Shown: positions 1 through 8,085 of the stretch, piece by piece
Layout of the letters: each line of letters opens with the position of its first letter
Numbering within the stretch: the first letter of the stretch is position 1
NCBI RefSeq assembly: GCF_021234875.1
Contig: NZ_JAJQVM010000009.1
Span: forward strand, 62,001 to 126,000
DNA: 64,000 nt
Direction: 5' to 3'
From: Marinibactrum halimedae
Lineage (GTDB): Bacteria > Pseudomonadota > Gammaproteobacteria > Pseudomonadales > Cellvibrionaceae
Position numbers and translations under genes: made by a program
The notes under the pieces: model-generated
What the model saw: the letters and a program-made list of their open reading frames with translations, nothing else
Told to the model about the DNA's origin: nothing
The model's database searches: none

Positions 1-788
1 GGACATTGGACGTCGGCGGAGACAAAGCGTTACCGTACTTTCCCATCGAGGAGGCGAACCCTTTTCTTGGATGGCGTGGTATACGAGTTACCTTGGATCA
101 CCCTGAAATCTTCTTAGCTCAAGTAAGGGCGATGCTGAAAGCCAGTGAAAAGCTGGATAATTTGCGCATCATGCTGCCGATGATTTCAAGTATTGCGGAA
201 TTAGAGGCAGCACAGGTGCTGATTTATCGTGCATATCATGAGTTATTGGAAGAGGGTTTCCAAATTACTTTGCCGCCGATCGGTGTCATGATTGAAGTTC
301 CTGCGGCGGTCTATCAAGCCCGAGAGTTGGCAGCCCGGGTAGATTTCCTTTCGGTGGGCAGCAATGATTTGACGCAGTACTTGTTGGCGGTAGATCGTAA
401 CAATGCACGTGTTGCTGATTTATACGAATCATTACACCCGGCGGTTTTACGTGCTTTGAGTGACATTGTGAGCCAGGCTCATATGGAGGGCACGCCGGTC
501 AGTATTTGTGGAGAGCTAGCGGGCGATCCAGGAGCTGCTATGTTGCTGGTCGCCATGGGGTATGATGTGCTGTCGATGAGCGCCACGAATTTACCCAAGG
601 TGAAGTCTGCATTGCGAGCGGTGACTTTGGAGGATGCTGAGACGTTGCTAGAGAGAGTTAAGGCGATGCCAGACGCTTCTGGTGTGAATCATTGTGTTCA
701 GGAGGCCTTACGTGCCGCAGGCATTGCGAAGTTACTGAGACCCTCTATTAATGACACCTTGTTACCCAGCGAATTGCCCAATGAATGA
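1..788 (+). CDS. ptsP: Phosphoenolpyruvate-protein phosphotransferase PtsP (EI-Ntr), C-terminal part
   Basis: This is the C-terminal half of the nitrogen-PTS enzyme I, which autophosphorylates from phosphoenolpyruvate and passes the phosphate to NPr. The gene is cut by the window edge and is open from base 3, so an apparent start at base 6 is only internal. Visible enzyme I signatures are TLDVGGDK at the left edge, the segment LPMISSIAEL, GVMIEVPAA, and the PEP-binding SVGSNDLTQYLLAVDRNN followed by ICGELAGDP, which carries the catalytic cysteine. Only the PEP-binding barrel is present here. The nearby lgt-thyA-folA order matches Pseudomonas-like genomes and supports PtsP (with an upstream GAF domain) over a sugar-PTS enzyme I, but that GAF domain lies outside the window. 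Confidence 0.9.
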   Translation, partial: TLDVGGDKALPYFPIEEANPFLGWRGIRVTLDHPEIFLAQVRAMLKASEKLDNLRIMLPMISSIAELEAAQVLIYRAYHELLEEGFQITLPPIGVMIEVPAAVYQARELAARVDFLSVGSNDLTQYLLAVDRNNARVADLYESLHPAVLRALSDIVSQAHMEGTPVSICGELAGDPGAAMLLVAMGYDVLSMSATNLPKVKSALRAVTLEDAETLLERVKAMPDASGVNHCVQEALRAAGIAKLLRPSINDTLLPSELPNE

Positions 789-878
789 AGTATTCAGCGA
801 AACCTTGTGTGGTAAGGCCTGAGCAGTGAGTACGACTACTTATGGCGGTAAAATTGAAGTATTGGCGAAGGATTTGAT

Positions 879-1397
879 GTGACGACGTATCAGAAAAATA
901 TTGTTCTTGTTGGTATGCCGGGTTCTGGCAAGAGTACTCTTGGGGTTTTGTTGGCGAAAGAGTTGGGGTTAGAGTTCGTTGATACGGATTTATTAATCCA
1001 GGTACGAGAAGGGCAGACTCTGCAAGAAATTTTGGATCAAAACGATTACTTATTTTTAAGAGCGGTAGAAGAGTCCGTCTTGCTTGAAGTGGATTGTGCA
1101 GAGCCTAAAAAGGTCATCGCCACTGGTGGCAGTGCGGTATACAGCGATTCTGGTATGCGCTATCTAAAGCAGCACAGCGTGGTTATTTATTTGAATGTTG
1201 GAATCGAAGAATTACGTCGCCGCATTCATAACTATGATGCACGTGGGATTGCTCGTAGGCCTGACCAGTCTTTTGAATCATTGTTAGAAGAACGGGATGC
1301 TTTATATAAAAAGTATGCGGATATCACCCTAACGGCAGAAACATTAATGCCTTCTGAGTGTGTAGACCGTTTGATTCAATTGATTTCCAATGTCTAA
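879..1397 (+). CDS. Shikimate kinase family protein
   Basis: A 172-residue P-loop kinase of shikimate kinase size, predicted to phosphorylate shikimate on the way to chorismate. The Walker A motif GMPGSGKST lies at about residues 12-20. DTD at about 37-39 and the FLR motif are where the family binds shikimate, and the lid arginines are in GIARRPDQ. The start codon is GTG. One oddity is that the usual GGG of the substrate pocket reads ATGGSAVY. The gene also stands beside ptsP and lgt rather than aroB, so it may be a second copy or a family member with altered substrate. The fold assignment is firm; the in vivo substrate is inferred. Confidence 0.75.
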   Translation: MTTYQKNIVLVGMPGSGKSTLGVLLAKELGLEFVDTDLLIQVREGQTLQEILDQNDYLFLRAVEESVLLEVDCAEPKKVIATGGSAVYSDSGMRYLKQHSVVIYLNVGIEELRRRIHNYDARGIARRPDQSFESLLEERDALYKKYADITLTAETLMPSECVDRLIQLISNV

Positions 1398-1558
1398 AAC
1401 CTGATCAGTTTGCTGTTTATTTTTGTCTTACATGGTAAGCAGATACTTGATTTGAATAACACAGCTATCAGCCCGCCACAATTCGTGTATGATGCCTGCC
1501 CAAGCGTGGTTCAACCACAAAGTAGATCTAATGTAGGTGCCCTCCAAGGAATCTCATT

Positions 1559-2398
1559 TTGCAATATCCAGCGATAGACCCTGTTGCTTTCAGTCTTGGG
1601 CCGTTAACCGTTCATTGGTACGGCATTATGTACTTGCTTGGCTTCGCGGCGGCTTGGTTGCTTGCCATGCATCGAGCGGCTAAGCCTTGGTCCCCTGTTA
1701 CCCGTGCCCAAGTTGAAGACCTTATTATGTGGAGTGCGTTTGGCGTAGTCTTGGGGGGGCGTCTTGGGTATGTATTCTTCTATCAGTTTGAACGTTTTCT
1801 TGAAGACCCGTTGTGGTTATTTCGCATATGGGAAGGTGGAATGGCCTTTCATGGCGGAATGCTGGGGGTCATCCTAGCTATTTTCTTATATTCATTAAAA
1901 ATAAACGTTCGGTTCTTGCGTTTAATGGACTTCGTTGCGCCTTTAGTGCCTTTAGGCTTAGGCTTTGGTCGAATTGGTAATTTTATTGGGCAGGAACTGT
2001 GGGGGCGTCAAACAGATGTATCTTGGGCCATGGTTTTTCCAAAAGACCCAGAACAATTGGCTCGTCACCCATCTCAGTTATATCAAGCAACTCTCGAGGG
2101 GTTGGCCCTTTTCCTTATATTACTTTGGTATTCACGTAAGCCTCGTGCTGCCGGTACGGTTGGCGCGTTGTTTTTAATTTTTTATGGTAGTTTCCGCTTC
2201 CTTGTAGAGTTTTTCCGAGAGCCTGATAGTCATATCGGTTTCGATTTGATGGGCTGGATGACCCGAGGGCAGTTATTAAGCACACCAATGATACTTGCAG
2301 GGTTGGTGCTTTTTGTTGTTTTTTGGTGGAGAGAGTCTCGCGCTGCAAAGCAGGAGATACCCACTAAAAAGCCTGTTCAAGCGGAAGCTACAGAGTAA
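1559..2398 (+). CDS. lgt: Prolipoprotein diacylglyceryl transferase
   Basis: Inner-membrane enzyme that moves diacylglyceryl from phosphatidylglycerol to the lipobox cysteine of prolipoproteins, the first step of lipoprotein maturation. The 279-residue protein has several hydrophobic segments. It carries the family motif GGMAFHGGMLG with the essential histidine near residue 98, and the signature GRIGNFIGQELWGR with the essential arginines. The start is a TTG, supported by AAGGAA eight bases upstream and by the family-typical N-terminus (MQYPAIDPVAFSLGPL). It sits just upstream of thyA. At least five lipoproteins encoded in this window (alpha-2-macroglobulin, GH3, metallophosphoesterase, PI-PLC, and the unknown at 50.3 kb) would be its substrates. 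Confidence 0.95.
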   Translation: MQYPAIDPVAFSLGPLTVHWYGIMYLLGFAAAWLLAMHRAAKPWSPVTRAQVEDLIMWSAFGVVLGGRLGYVFFYQFERFLEDPLWLFRIWEGGMAFHGGMLGVILAIFLYSLKINVRFLRLMDFVAPLVPLGLGFGRIGNFIGQELWGRQTDVSWAMVFPKDPEQLARHPSQLYQATLEGLALFLILLWYSRKPRAAGTVGALFLIFYGSFRFLVEFFREPDSHIGFDLMGWMTRGQLLSTPMILAGLVLFVVFWWRESRAAKQEIPTKKPVQAEATE

Positions 2399-2419
2399 AA
2401 GCCGTTTTTGAGGAAAATA

Positions 2420-3256
2420 ATGAAGCAATATCTGGATTTAATGCGCTATGTTCGTGACCATGGTACGTTCAAAGGTGATCGCACTGGGACGGGAACGAAA
2501 AGTGTTTTTGGTTATCAGATGAGATTCGACCTTCAAGATGGCTTTCCTTTGGTTACCACAAAGAAGTGTCACTTACGCTCAATCATCCATGAGTTGTTAT
2601 GGTTTCTAAAAGGTGAAACTAATATTGCCTATTTGCAAGAGAATGGAGTATCTATCTGGAACGAATGGGCCAGTGATGAAGGTGATTTAGGTCCTGTTTA
2701 TGGTTATCAGTGGCGCAGCTGGGGTAATGCGGACAGAGGCCATACGATTGATCAAATAGCAATGGTTGTTGATCAAATTAAAGCTACTCCAAATTCACGG
2801 CGTTTGATCGTATCAGCGTGGAATCCAACGGATTTACCTGATGAGTGTCTCACACCGCAAGAAAATGTAGCCGCCGGCAAAATGGCACTGGCACCTTGTC
2901 ATACACTTTTCCAGTATTATGTTTCCGAGGGAAAGCTGTCGTGCCAGTTATACCAACGTAGTGCAGATATTTTCCTTGGTGTACCTTTTAATATCGCATC
3001 CTATGCTTTACTCACGATGATGATGGCACAAGTAACTGGCTTGGAGCCAGGCGATTTTATCCATACTTTTGGTGATGCACATTTGTACTCAAATCATTAT
3101 GAGCAAGTTGAAGAGCAGCTTTCAAGAGAGCCTAGGGCTTTACCATCGGTTAAGATTAATCCTGGCGTAAAAGATATCTTTGAATTTACTTACGAAGATT
3201 TCTCTATTGAGAATTACAACCCGTATCCTCATATCCCCGCTCCGGTGGCAGTTTGA
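2420..3256 (+). CDS. thyA: Thymidylate synthase
   Basis: Converts dUMP and methylene-tetrahydrofolate to dTMP and dihydrofolate. The 278-residue protein has the dUMP-binding [15 protein letters not shown] near the N-terminus, the catalytic cysteine in [10 protein letters not shown] (about C160), and the conserved [17 protein letters not shown]. Compared with the 264-residue E. coli enzyme there is an insertion of about 14 residues just before the catalytic loop (around [15 protein letters not shown]), seen in other gammaproteobacteria. I place the start at ATG 2420, preceded by GAGGAAA; an in-frame TTG at 2408 would overlap the ribosome-binding site. It starts about 20 bases after lgt and is probably cotranscribed. 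folA follows and would recycle the dihydrofolate produced. Confidence 0.97.
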   Translation: MKQYLDLMRYVRDHGTFKGDRTGTGTKSVFGYQMRFDLQDGFPLVTTKKCHLRSIIHELLWFLKGETNIAYLQENGVSIWNEWASDEGDLGPVYGYQWRSWGNADRGHTIDQIAMVVDQIKATPNSRRLIVSAWNPTDLPDECLTPQENVAAGKMALAPCHTLFQYYVSEGKLSCQLYQRSADIFLGVPFNIASYALLTMMMAQVTGLEPGDFIHTFGDAHLYSNHYEQVEEQLSREPRALPSVKINPGVKDIFEFTYEDFSIENYNPYPHIPAPVAV

Positions 3257-3507
3257 AAAGTATATTAGCTTCTCATCCACAATTTTTAATGTGTGGTGTT
3301 AAGTTTGTGCGGCATAGTACATTTCGTACGTCTATGTGGTGTTATGAGGTGGAAAGCAAGGCACATAGTGCATAGATTATGTGAATTTGTAATTATTCAC
3401 ACGATTTGGTCTTTAAGGCTGTTAGTATAGAGTCTTATGTTTATCGCATTTTTTGGTTTTTATTTAATCGATTATGTTTAGGGAAATTAATTAAGTCGTA
3501 CCATTGG

Positions 3508-4008
3508 ATGAAAAAGTCAATAATTGTTGCAATGTCGCAGAACGGTGTTATCGGAATTGAAAATCAGTTGCCGTGGCACCTCCCCAATGACCTTAAGTAT
3601 TTTAAGAAAAATACCGTAGGTAAGCCGTTAATTATGGGGCGGCGTACTTTTGAGTCTATCGGCCGCCCACTTCCTAACCGACTAAATATTATTGTGAGTC
3701 GTCAATCTGGACTGTCCATTGATGGAGTTCATGTAGCATCGAGTTTAGAAGCTGCTTTTGACATAGCCAGTAAAAATACGTCTGCTGATGGAGAGGTAAT
3801 GATTGCTGGTGGTTCTCAAATCTACCAATTGGGTTTGCCTTTAGTGGACAGTTTGTATGTGACGCATGTTCATACAACTCTTGAAGGTGATGCTTATTTT
3901 CCCAATGTAGATTGGTCAAATTGGCAGGAAAGTTTCAGAGAAGATCATAAGAAATGTGAAAAGAACTCATTTGATTACTCTTTTGTGCGTTATGGGAAGT
4001 GTTTCTGA
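3508..4008 (+). CDS. folA: Dihydrofolate reductase
   Basis: NADPH-dependent reduction of dihydrofolate to tetrahydrofolate; the target of trimethoprim. The 166-residue protein begins MKKSIIVAMSQNGVIG and contains NQLPWHLPNDLKYF (substrate-binding acidic residue and Trp), KPLIMGRRTFESIGRPLPNR (NADPH site) and MIAGGSQIYQ. The frame is open 34 codons further upstream, but that stretch does not match the family and ATG 3508 gives the canonical N-terminus. No strong Shine-Dalgarno sequence is visible. The 250 bases after thyA contain a small inverted repeat (GTGAAT/ATTCAC, 3381-3400), so folA may have its own promoter. Confidence 0.96.
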   Translation: MKKSIIVAMSQNGVIGIENQLPWHLPNDLKYFKKNTVGKPLIMGRRTFESIGRPLPNRLNIIVSRQSGLSIDGVHVASSLEAAFDIASKNTSADGEVMIAGGSQIYQLGLPLVDSLYVTHVHTTLEGDAYFPNVDWSNWQESFREDHKKCEKNSFDYSFVRYGKCF

Positions 4009-4318
4009 ATACTCTGTAATGATTCTAATGGTAACAAATCGAGAATGTTTTGTTTTTCCAAATAAACGCTTTGCAAAGCGGTTGTTGGATATGCCCTGTT
4101 TGAGGGTGTTTGTAGGCTTGATGAATGTTACTTAATGGTGTTACGTTACTACTCAATTTAATAATGAGTCTGTATAGCCATTGAATGTTCAACTGGCCTG
4201 TTATTAAAATGGCGAGCTATTGGTCGCAGAGATGCCGAATTTTTATATAACTTTGTCATCGGCGAGTAATTTTTTGTCGCAAAAAACTTTGGAAGCTAGC
4301 ACCCGAGTTGGGGGATTT
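4009..4318. other. Intergenic region upstream of the TonB-type operon
   Basis: There is no gene here. A perfect 14-base palindrome, CGCTTTGCAAAGCG, lies at 4067-4080 and could be an operator or a weak hairpin. A weak promoter-like pair (TTGAAT at 4181, TTAAAA at 4204, 17 bases apart) lies upstream of the operon start. I see no convincing Fur box, which matters because many tonB operons are iron-regulated. Confidence 0.4.
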
Positions 4319-5104
4319 ATGAAGAAGCAGCGAACTAAGATAGTGGCGATTACCACTATGCTTTCCGCTGGCGCACTCTTTGGTGGGAGCGCATATGCGG
4401 ACCAAACCTTAAACTCTATTTTTGAGGTAGGCCAATCTAAGATCACAGCGGGTGTGCAATCGCAAAAGCGCATCGACAAATTGGCTGATGAAACAGCAAC
4501 TTTGTTGCAAGAGTTTAAAACCGTAAATAAGCAAATCGAAGGTTTGCGTGTTTACAACGCTCAATTGGAAAAACAACTCCAAAGTCAGCGCGATGTTATT
4601 AAGGATCTCGAAGAGTCTATCGAAAACGTGACGGTTATGGAGCGTCAAATCCAGCCATTAGTGTTACGTATGCTTGATGGCCTAGAGCAATTTGTTTCTC
4701 TTGATGTGCCTTTCCATGCAGATGAGCGTGCAAAACGTATTGAGTTGCTTCGCAACAATATGGAACGTGCAGATATTTCTGTAGCAGAGAAATTCCGTCA
4801 AGTACTCGAAGCTTACAAAATTGAAGCTGAATATGGTCGTAAATTAGACACCTATGAAGGTTCATTGGAGCTTAATGGCCAAGAGCGTGAAGTGAACATG
4901 TTACGTGTTGGTCGTATCGCGTTGATGTATCAAACAAAAGATACTCAGCTTTCAGGTGCTTGGGATGCTAAGCAGGGTGCATGGGTTCCTCTTGATTCTG
5001 GTGCTTACCGCAGCGCTATCTTGAAAGGTATTCGTATCGCTAAGAAGCAAGCAACGATCGATATTATGAATTTACCAGTTTTAGCTCCGGAGGCAGCGCA
5101 ATGA
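4319..5104 (+). CDS. DUF3450 family periplasmic protein of the TonB2-type operon
   Basis: A 261-residue exported protein recognisable as a DUF3450 member by sequence style and operon position. A signal peptide of about 27 residues ends SAYA before DQ. Residues about 40-110 are rich in heptad-like Leu/Ile/Gln/Lys and look like a coiled coil. The C-terminal part contains the conserved MYQTKDTQLSGAWD and GAWVPLD. The start is ATG 4319, with a G-rich stretch just upstream. The stop overlaps the next start (ATGA), so translation is coupled to the ExbB-like partner. The family is known only by association with TonB/ExbB/ExbD clusters. A role as periplasmic partner of the downstream channel protein is inferred from the coupling and the matching coiled coils. 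Confidence 0.8.
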   Translation: MKKQRTKIVAITTMLSAGALFGGSAYADQTLNSIFEVGQSKITAGVQSQKRIDKLADETATLLQEFKTVNKQIEGLRVYNAQLEKQLQSQRDVIKDLEESIENVTVMERQIQPLVLRMLDGLEQFVSLDVPFHADERAKRIELLRNNMERADISVAEKFRQVLEAYKIEAEYGRKLDTYEGSLELNGQEREVNMLRVGRIALMYQTKDTQLSGAWDAKQGAWVPLDSGAYRSAILKGIRIAKKQATIDIMNLPVLAPEAAQ

Positions 5105-6474
5105 AATTGACCTTCGCTAAAAAATTACTTGCTTTCACAGCTGCGGGTTTAATTGCGTCCAGTGCGGTAGCCCAAGATAAAGCAACTTCACTAGATCAGC
5201 TTTTACAGATGGTCAAAGACAGTAAAGTTTCTGAGTCTGCTGATCACAGAAAGCGTGAAGCTGAATTTAAGCGTCAAAAAGCGAATCAGAGACAACTTTT
5301 AGATCAAGCCAAGAACACCAAAGTTGCAGAAGAAGCTCGCTCTGAAAAGTTAGAAAAGACATATGAAGAACAAGAAGTATTGGTATCAGCCAAGCGTGCT
5401 CAACTGCAAGAGCGACTGGGTTCATTGCAAGAGTTATTTGGTCACCTGACTTCAACAGCGGGTGATCTTCGTACGAATATTGATAATTCTATTGTAAGTG
5501 CCCAATATCCAAATCGTGGTGACTTCTTGGATGAGCTCATCGATAAAATGAACTCAAACACCAAACTGCCAAACATCGAAGAAATTGAGCGTTTGTGGTA
5601 TGAATTGCAGCGTGAAACCATCGAAGGTGGAAAGGTTGTTAAATTCAATGGCGTGGTTGCGAAGCCAGATGGTGAGCAATCAACTCAAGAAGTGGTTCGT
5701 ATTGGTACATGGAACTTAGTTTCTGATGGCAAGTATCTGACTTACTCTGCTGACAGCGGGAATATGTCTGAGTTGACTCGTCAACCTGCGGGTGAATTCT
5801 TAAGTGCCATGTCTGAGCTGCAAGCTGCGAGTAGTGGTTTTGTGAAAGTGGGTATTGATCCTACTGGCCCTTCAGGCGGCTCTTTCCTAGCCGCATTAAT
5901 TAATAGTCCAGATTTAGTCGAGCGTTGGCATCAAGGTGGAACCGTAGGTTACATCATTACTGGTGTTGGTGTGTTTGCAATGCTGCTCGGCCTATTCAGA
6001 ATGATCGTGTTGAGTGCTGTAAGTGCTAAGGTAAGTGCTCAGCTGCGTGCGACCTCTCCTAATACCAATAACCCATTGGGTCGAGTGTTAAAGGTTGCAG
6101 ACGATAACAAAGGTCTTGATGGTGAGTCTCTAGAGCTGAAGTTAGAAGAGGCTGTTTTAAAAGAGAAACCATCCATTGAGTCTGGCCTGAATTTATTGAA
6201 GATCATCTCAGCAGTGGCTCCTCTGTTAGGTCTACTTGGTACCGTTACCGGTATGATTGTGACCTTCCAGGCAATTACTATCTTTGGTGCAGGTGATCCT
6301 AAGGCAATGGCTGGCGGTATCTCTGGTGCACTGGTTACCACAGTACTTGGTCTGGTTGTTGCCATCCCAACAGTATTGATGCACACATTGGTGAATGGTC
6401 GTGCAAAACGAGTTCTCCACATTCTAGATGAGCAAAGCGCGGGCATTATTGCTGAAAACGCTGAGCGTAAGTAA
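5101..6474 (+). CDS. TtpC-like MotA/TolQ/ExbB proton channel protein with periplasmic N-domain
   Basis: A 457-residue ExbB-family protein with a large exported N-terminal extension. A signal peptide (about residues 1-24, ending SSAVA) is followed by a charged coiled coil to about residue 130 and a globular segment to about 270. Transmembrane segments follow at about 280-305, 364-393 and 405-430. The last two carry the family core VAPLLGLLGTVTGM and GGISGALVTT. In Vibrio the equivalent, TtpC, is required for the TonB2 system. It overlaps the DUF3450 gene by four bases and ends eleven bases before a second, short ExbB. It probably joins the ExbB/ExbD motor and extends it into the periplasm. The gene symbol is withheld because the match is by architecture only. 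Confidence 0.85.
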   Translation: MKLTFAKKLLAFTAAGLIASSAVAQDKATSLDQLLQMVKDSKVSESADHRKREAEFKRQKANQRQLLDQAKNTKVAEEARSEKLEKTYEEQEVLVSAKRAQLQERLGSLQELFGHLTSTAGDLRTNIDNSIVSAQYPNRGDFLDELIDKMNSNTKLPNIEEIERLWYELQRETIEGGKVVKFNGVVAKPDGEQSTQEVVRIGTWNLVSDGKYLTYSADSGNMSELTRQPAGEFLSAMSELQAASSGFVKVGIDPTGPSGGSFLAALINSPDLVERWHQGGTVGYIITGVGVFAMLLGLFRMIVLSAVSAKVSAQLRATSPNTNNPLGRVLKVADDNKGLDGESLELKLEEAVLKEKPSIESGLNLLKIISAVAPLLGLLGTVTGMIVTFQAITIFGAGDPKAMAGGISGALVTTVLGLVVAIPTVLMHTLVNGRAKRVLHILDEQSAGIIAENAERK

Positions 6475-6485
6475 GGAGAATTCAC

Positions 6486-7013
6486 ATGACGGATTTAATG
6501 GATTACATAGAAACCATTAAAGCCTTTGTGGAGTCGGGTGGCGTTGTTTTAATTGGTATCGCCATCCTCACATTCTTCATGTGGACATTAATTTTCGAGC
6601 GTATTTGGTATTTCAAAACCTCTCTAGGTCGAGACGTTAAAACGGCTCTTGACCAATGGGAGGCACGCGGCGAGCGTAAGTCTTGGAATGCTCATCAAGT
6701 GCGTTATGCGTTGATCTCTCGGGTATCTGAGAGAGTAAATGTGAACTTAGACATGATTGGTACTTTGGTGTCTCTTGCCCCACTCCTTGGATTGTTGGGC
6801 ACAGTGACCGGAATGATCGATGTGTTTAATGTTCTTGCGGTTACCGGTGGTGGAGATGCGAAATCCATGGCCGGTGGTGTATCAAAAGCAACAATTCCTA
6901 CTATGGCAGGTATGGTTGCGGCACTCTCTGGTGTATTTGGTAATACCTACATAACTCAAACCGCGCAACGCGAAAAGCAGTTACTCGAAGACCACTTGAC
7001 GATGGACCACTAA
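6486..7013 (+). CDS. exbB: ExbB-type biopolymer transport protein (TonB2 system)
   Basis: A 175-residue inner-membrane proton-channel subunit that, with ExbD, uses the proton motive force to energise TonB. It has a first transmembrane segment at about residues 18-38, then LAPLLGLLGTVTGMIDVF at about 97-114 and GGVSKATIPTMAGMVAALSG near the C-terminus, the standard ExbB/TolQ core. It is short, like ExbB2 of Vibrio, with a small cytoplasmic loop. It lies between the TtpC-like gene and exbD, with AAGGAGAA just upstream of its ATG. The operon therefore encodes two ExbB homologues and one ExbD. Confidence 0.93.
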   Translation: MTDLMDYIETIKAFVESGGVVLIGIAILTFFMWTLIFERIWYFKTSLGRDVKTALDQWEARGERKSWNAHQVRYALISRVSERVNVNLDMIGTLVSLAPLLGLLGTVTGMIDVFNVLAVTGGGDAKSMAGGVSKATIPTMAGMVAALSGVFGNTYITQTAQREKQLLEDHLTMDH

Positions 7014-7053
7014 GGTAAATCGCACCAAGAATTAACCGGTTGTAGGAATAATC

Positions 7054-7458
7054 ATGAGCAGAAGAACCGAGACCCAGGAAGAAGAGGCTGGAGCCATTGA
7101 TTTGACTCCAATGCTGGATGTAGTGTTCATCATGCTGATCTTCTTCATTGTGACTGCTTCGTTCATTAAAGAGCCCGGTGTAGAAGTTAATCGCCCAGAG
7201 GCGAACACAGCGGAATCTAAGAAAAATGCGTCAATCTTGGTAGCTATTAACTCCAGTAATGAAATTTGGATCGACAAGCAAATGGTGGATCCGCGTCAAG
7301 TGCGTCCGACTATCGAGCGCTTGCATGCAGAAAACCCAAAGGGCGGCATCGTTGTTCAAGCTGACGATGAAGCAAATGTCGAGGCCATGGCACAAATCGT
7401 GGAGGCTGCTCGTGAGCTAGGCATCCTTGATGTGTCGGTAGCTACAGAGAAGAACTAA
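7054..7458 (+). CDS. exbD: ExbD-type biopolymer transport protein (TonB2 system)
   Basis: A 134-residue single-pass protein with a short cytoplasmic N-terminus and a periplasmic C-terminal domain. The transmembrane segment begins IDLTPMLDVVFIMLIFFIV; the essential proton-carrying aspartate is D22. The C-terminal part has the ExbD/TolR fold signature (VNRPEA, then VVQADDEANVEAM). It follows exbB by about 40 bases and precedes tonB by four, so it is cotranscribed. It should form the rotor or stator core with the adjacent ExbB. Confidence 0.94.
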   Translation: MSRRTETQEEEAGAIDLTPMLDVVFIMLIFFIVTASFIKEPGVEVNRPEANTAESKKNASILVAINSSNEIWIDKQMVDPRQVRPTIERLHAENPKGGIVVQADDEANVEAMAQIVEAARELGILDVSVATEKN

Positions 7459-7462
7459 CGCT

Positions 7463-8071
7463 ATGAACATTGTACGAGTCATAACGGCAGGTCTACTTGC
7501 AATTGTTGTCACCGGTGGCTTGTTCATCTTAATGAATGCCTTAATTCAGATGAACGCTAAAGCGCCTGAGGAACCGGAGCAGCTTAAAATTGCTGACGTG
7601 ACCATGCCGGAAACAGAAATTGAAACCCGGTACGAAACCGCTAAGCCGGACAAGCCACCAGAACCAGATGTTCCACCACCTGATATGCCTGAGCCTGATT
7701 TTGAGACTCCAGACCTCAATCCAGACGCTCTAAATATGTCAGCGCCAAAAGGTAACACCCAAGTAAAAGTGGGTGGTATTGGAGGCTTTGGTGGTGATGG
7801 TGAGTACTTGCCCATCGTGAAGGTTCAGCCTGTATATCCTCGCCGCGCTTTACAACGTGGTATTGAGGGCTATGTCATTGTGGAATTTACTGTGACGAAA
7901 AGTGGTGCTGTGCGCGATCCTGTTGTGGTAGAGGCGGAGCCCGCCAATATCTTTAACAAGGCCGCGATGAAAGCCGCACTTAAGTTTAAGTATAAACCGC
8001 GTGTCGTAGACGGTGAGCCTATCGAGGTTCCTGGTGTACGTAACAAAATCACTTTTGCAATCGCGAAGTAA
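7463..8071 (+). CDS. tonB: Small TonB-family energy transducer
   Basis: A 202-residue TonB that spans from the inner membrane to TonB-dependent receptors. It has an N-terminal membrane anchor (about residues 3-27), an acidic proline-rich spacer (EPDVPPPDMPEPDFETPD, about 65-85) and the C-terminal TonB domain containing PVYPRRALQRGIEGYVIVEF and the family-typical FNKAAMKAALKFKYKPR. The spacer is much shorter than in E. coli TonB, as in TonB2 proteins. Its location after exbB-exbD defines the operon. Which receptors it serves cannot be told from here, since no TonB-dependent receptor lies in this window. Confidence 0.93.
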   Translation: MNIVRVITAGLLAIVVTGGLFILMNALIQMNAKAPEEPEQLKIADVTMPETEIETRYETAKPDKPPEPDVPPPDMPEPDFETPDLNPDALNMSAPKGNTQVKVGGIGGFGGDGEYLPIVKVQPVYPRRALQRGIEGYVIVEFTVTKSGAVRDPVVVEAEPANIFNKAAMKAALKFKYKPRVVDGEPIEVPGVRNKITFAIAK

Positions 8072-8085
8072 GGGGACGGGAAGCC

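Noticed and set aside
1501-1540. tRNA T-arm-like sequence (GTGGTTCAACCAC)
   Set aside because: It is only a short hairpin; no acceptor stem, D-arm or anticodon arm can be folded around it.
6039-6485. Long minus-strand frame (148 codons) opposite the TtpC-like gene
   Set aside because: It is antisense to the conserved ExbB core, whose own frame is certain; codon bias explains the absence of stops.
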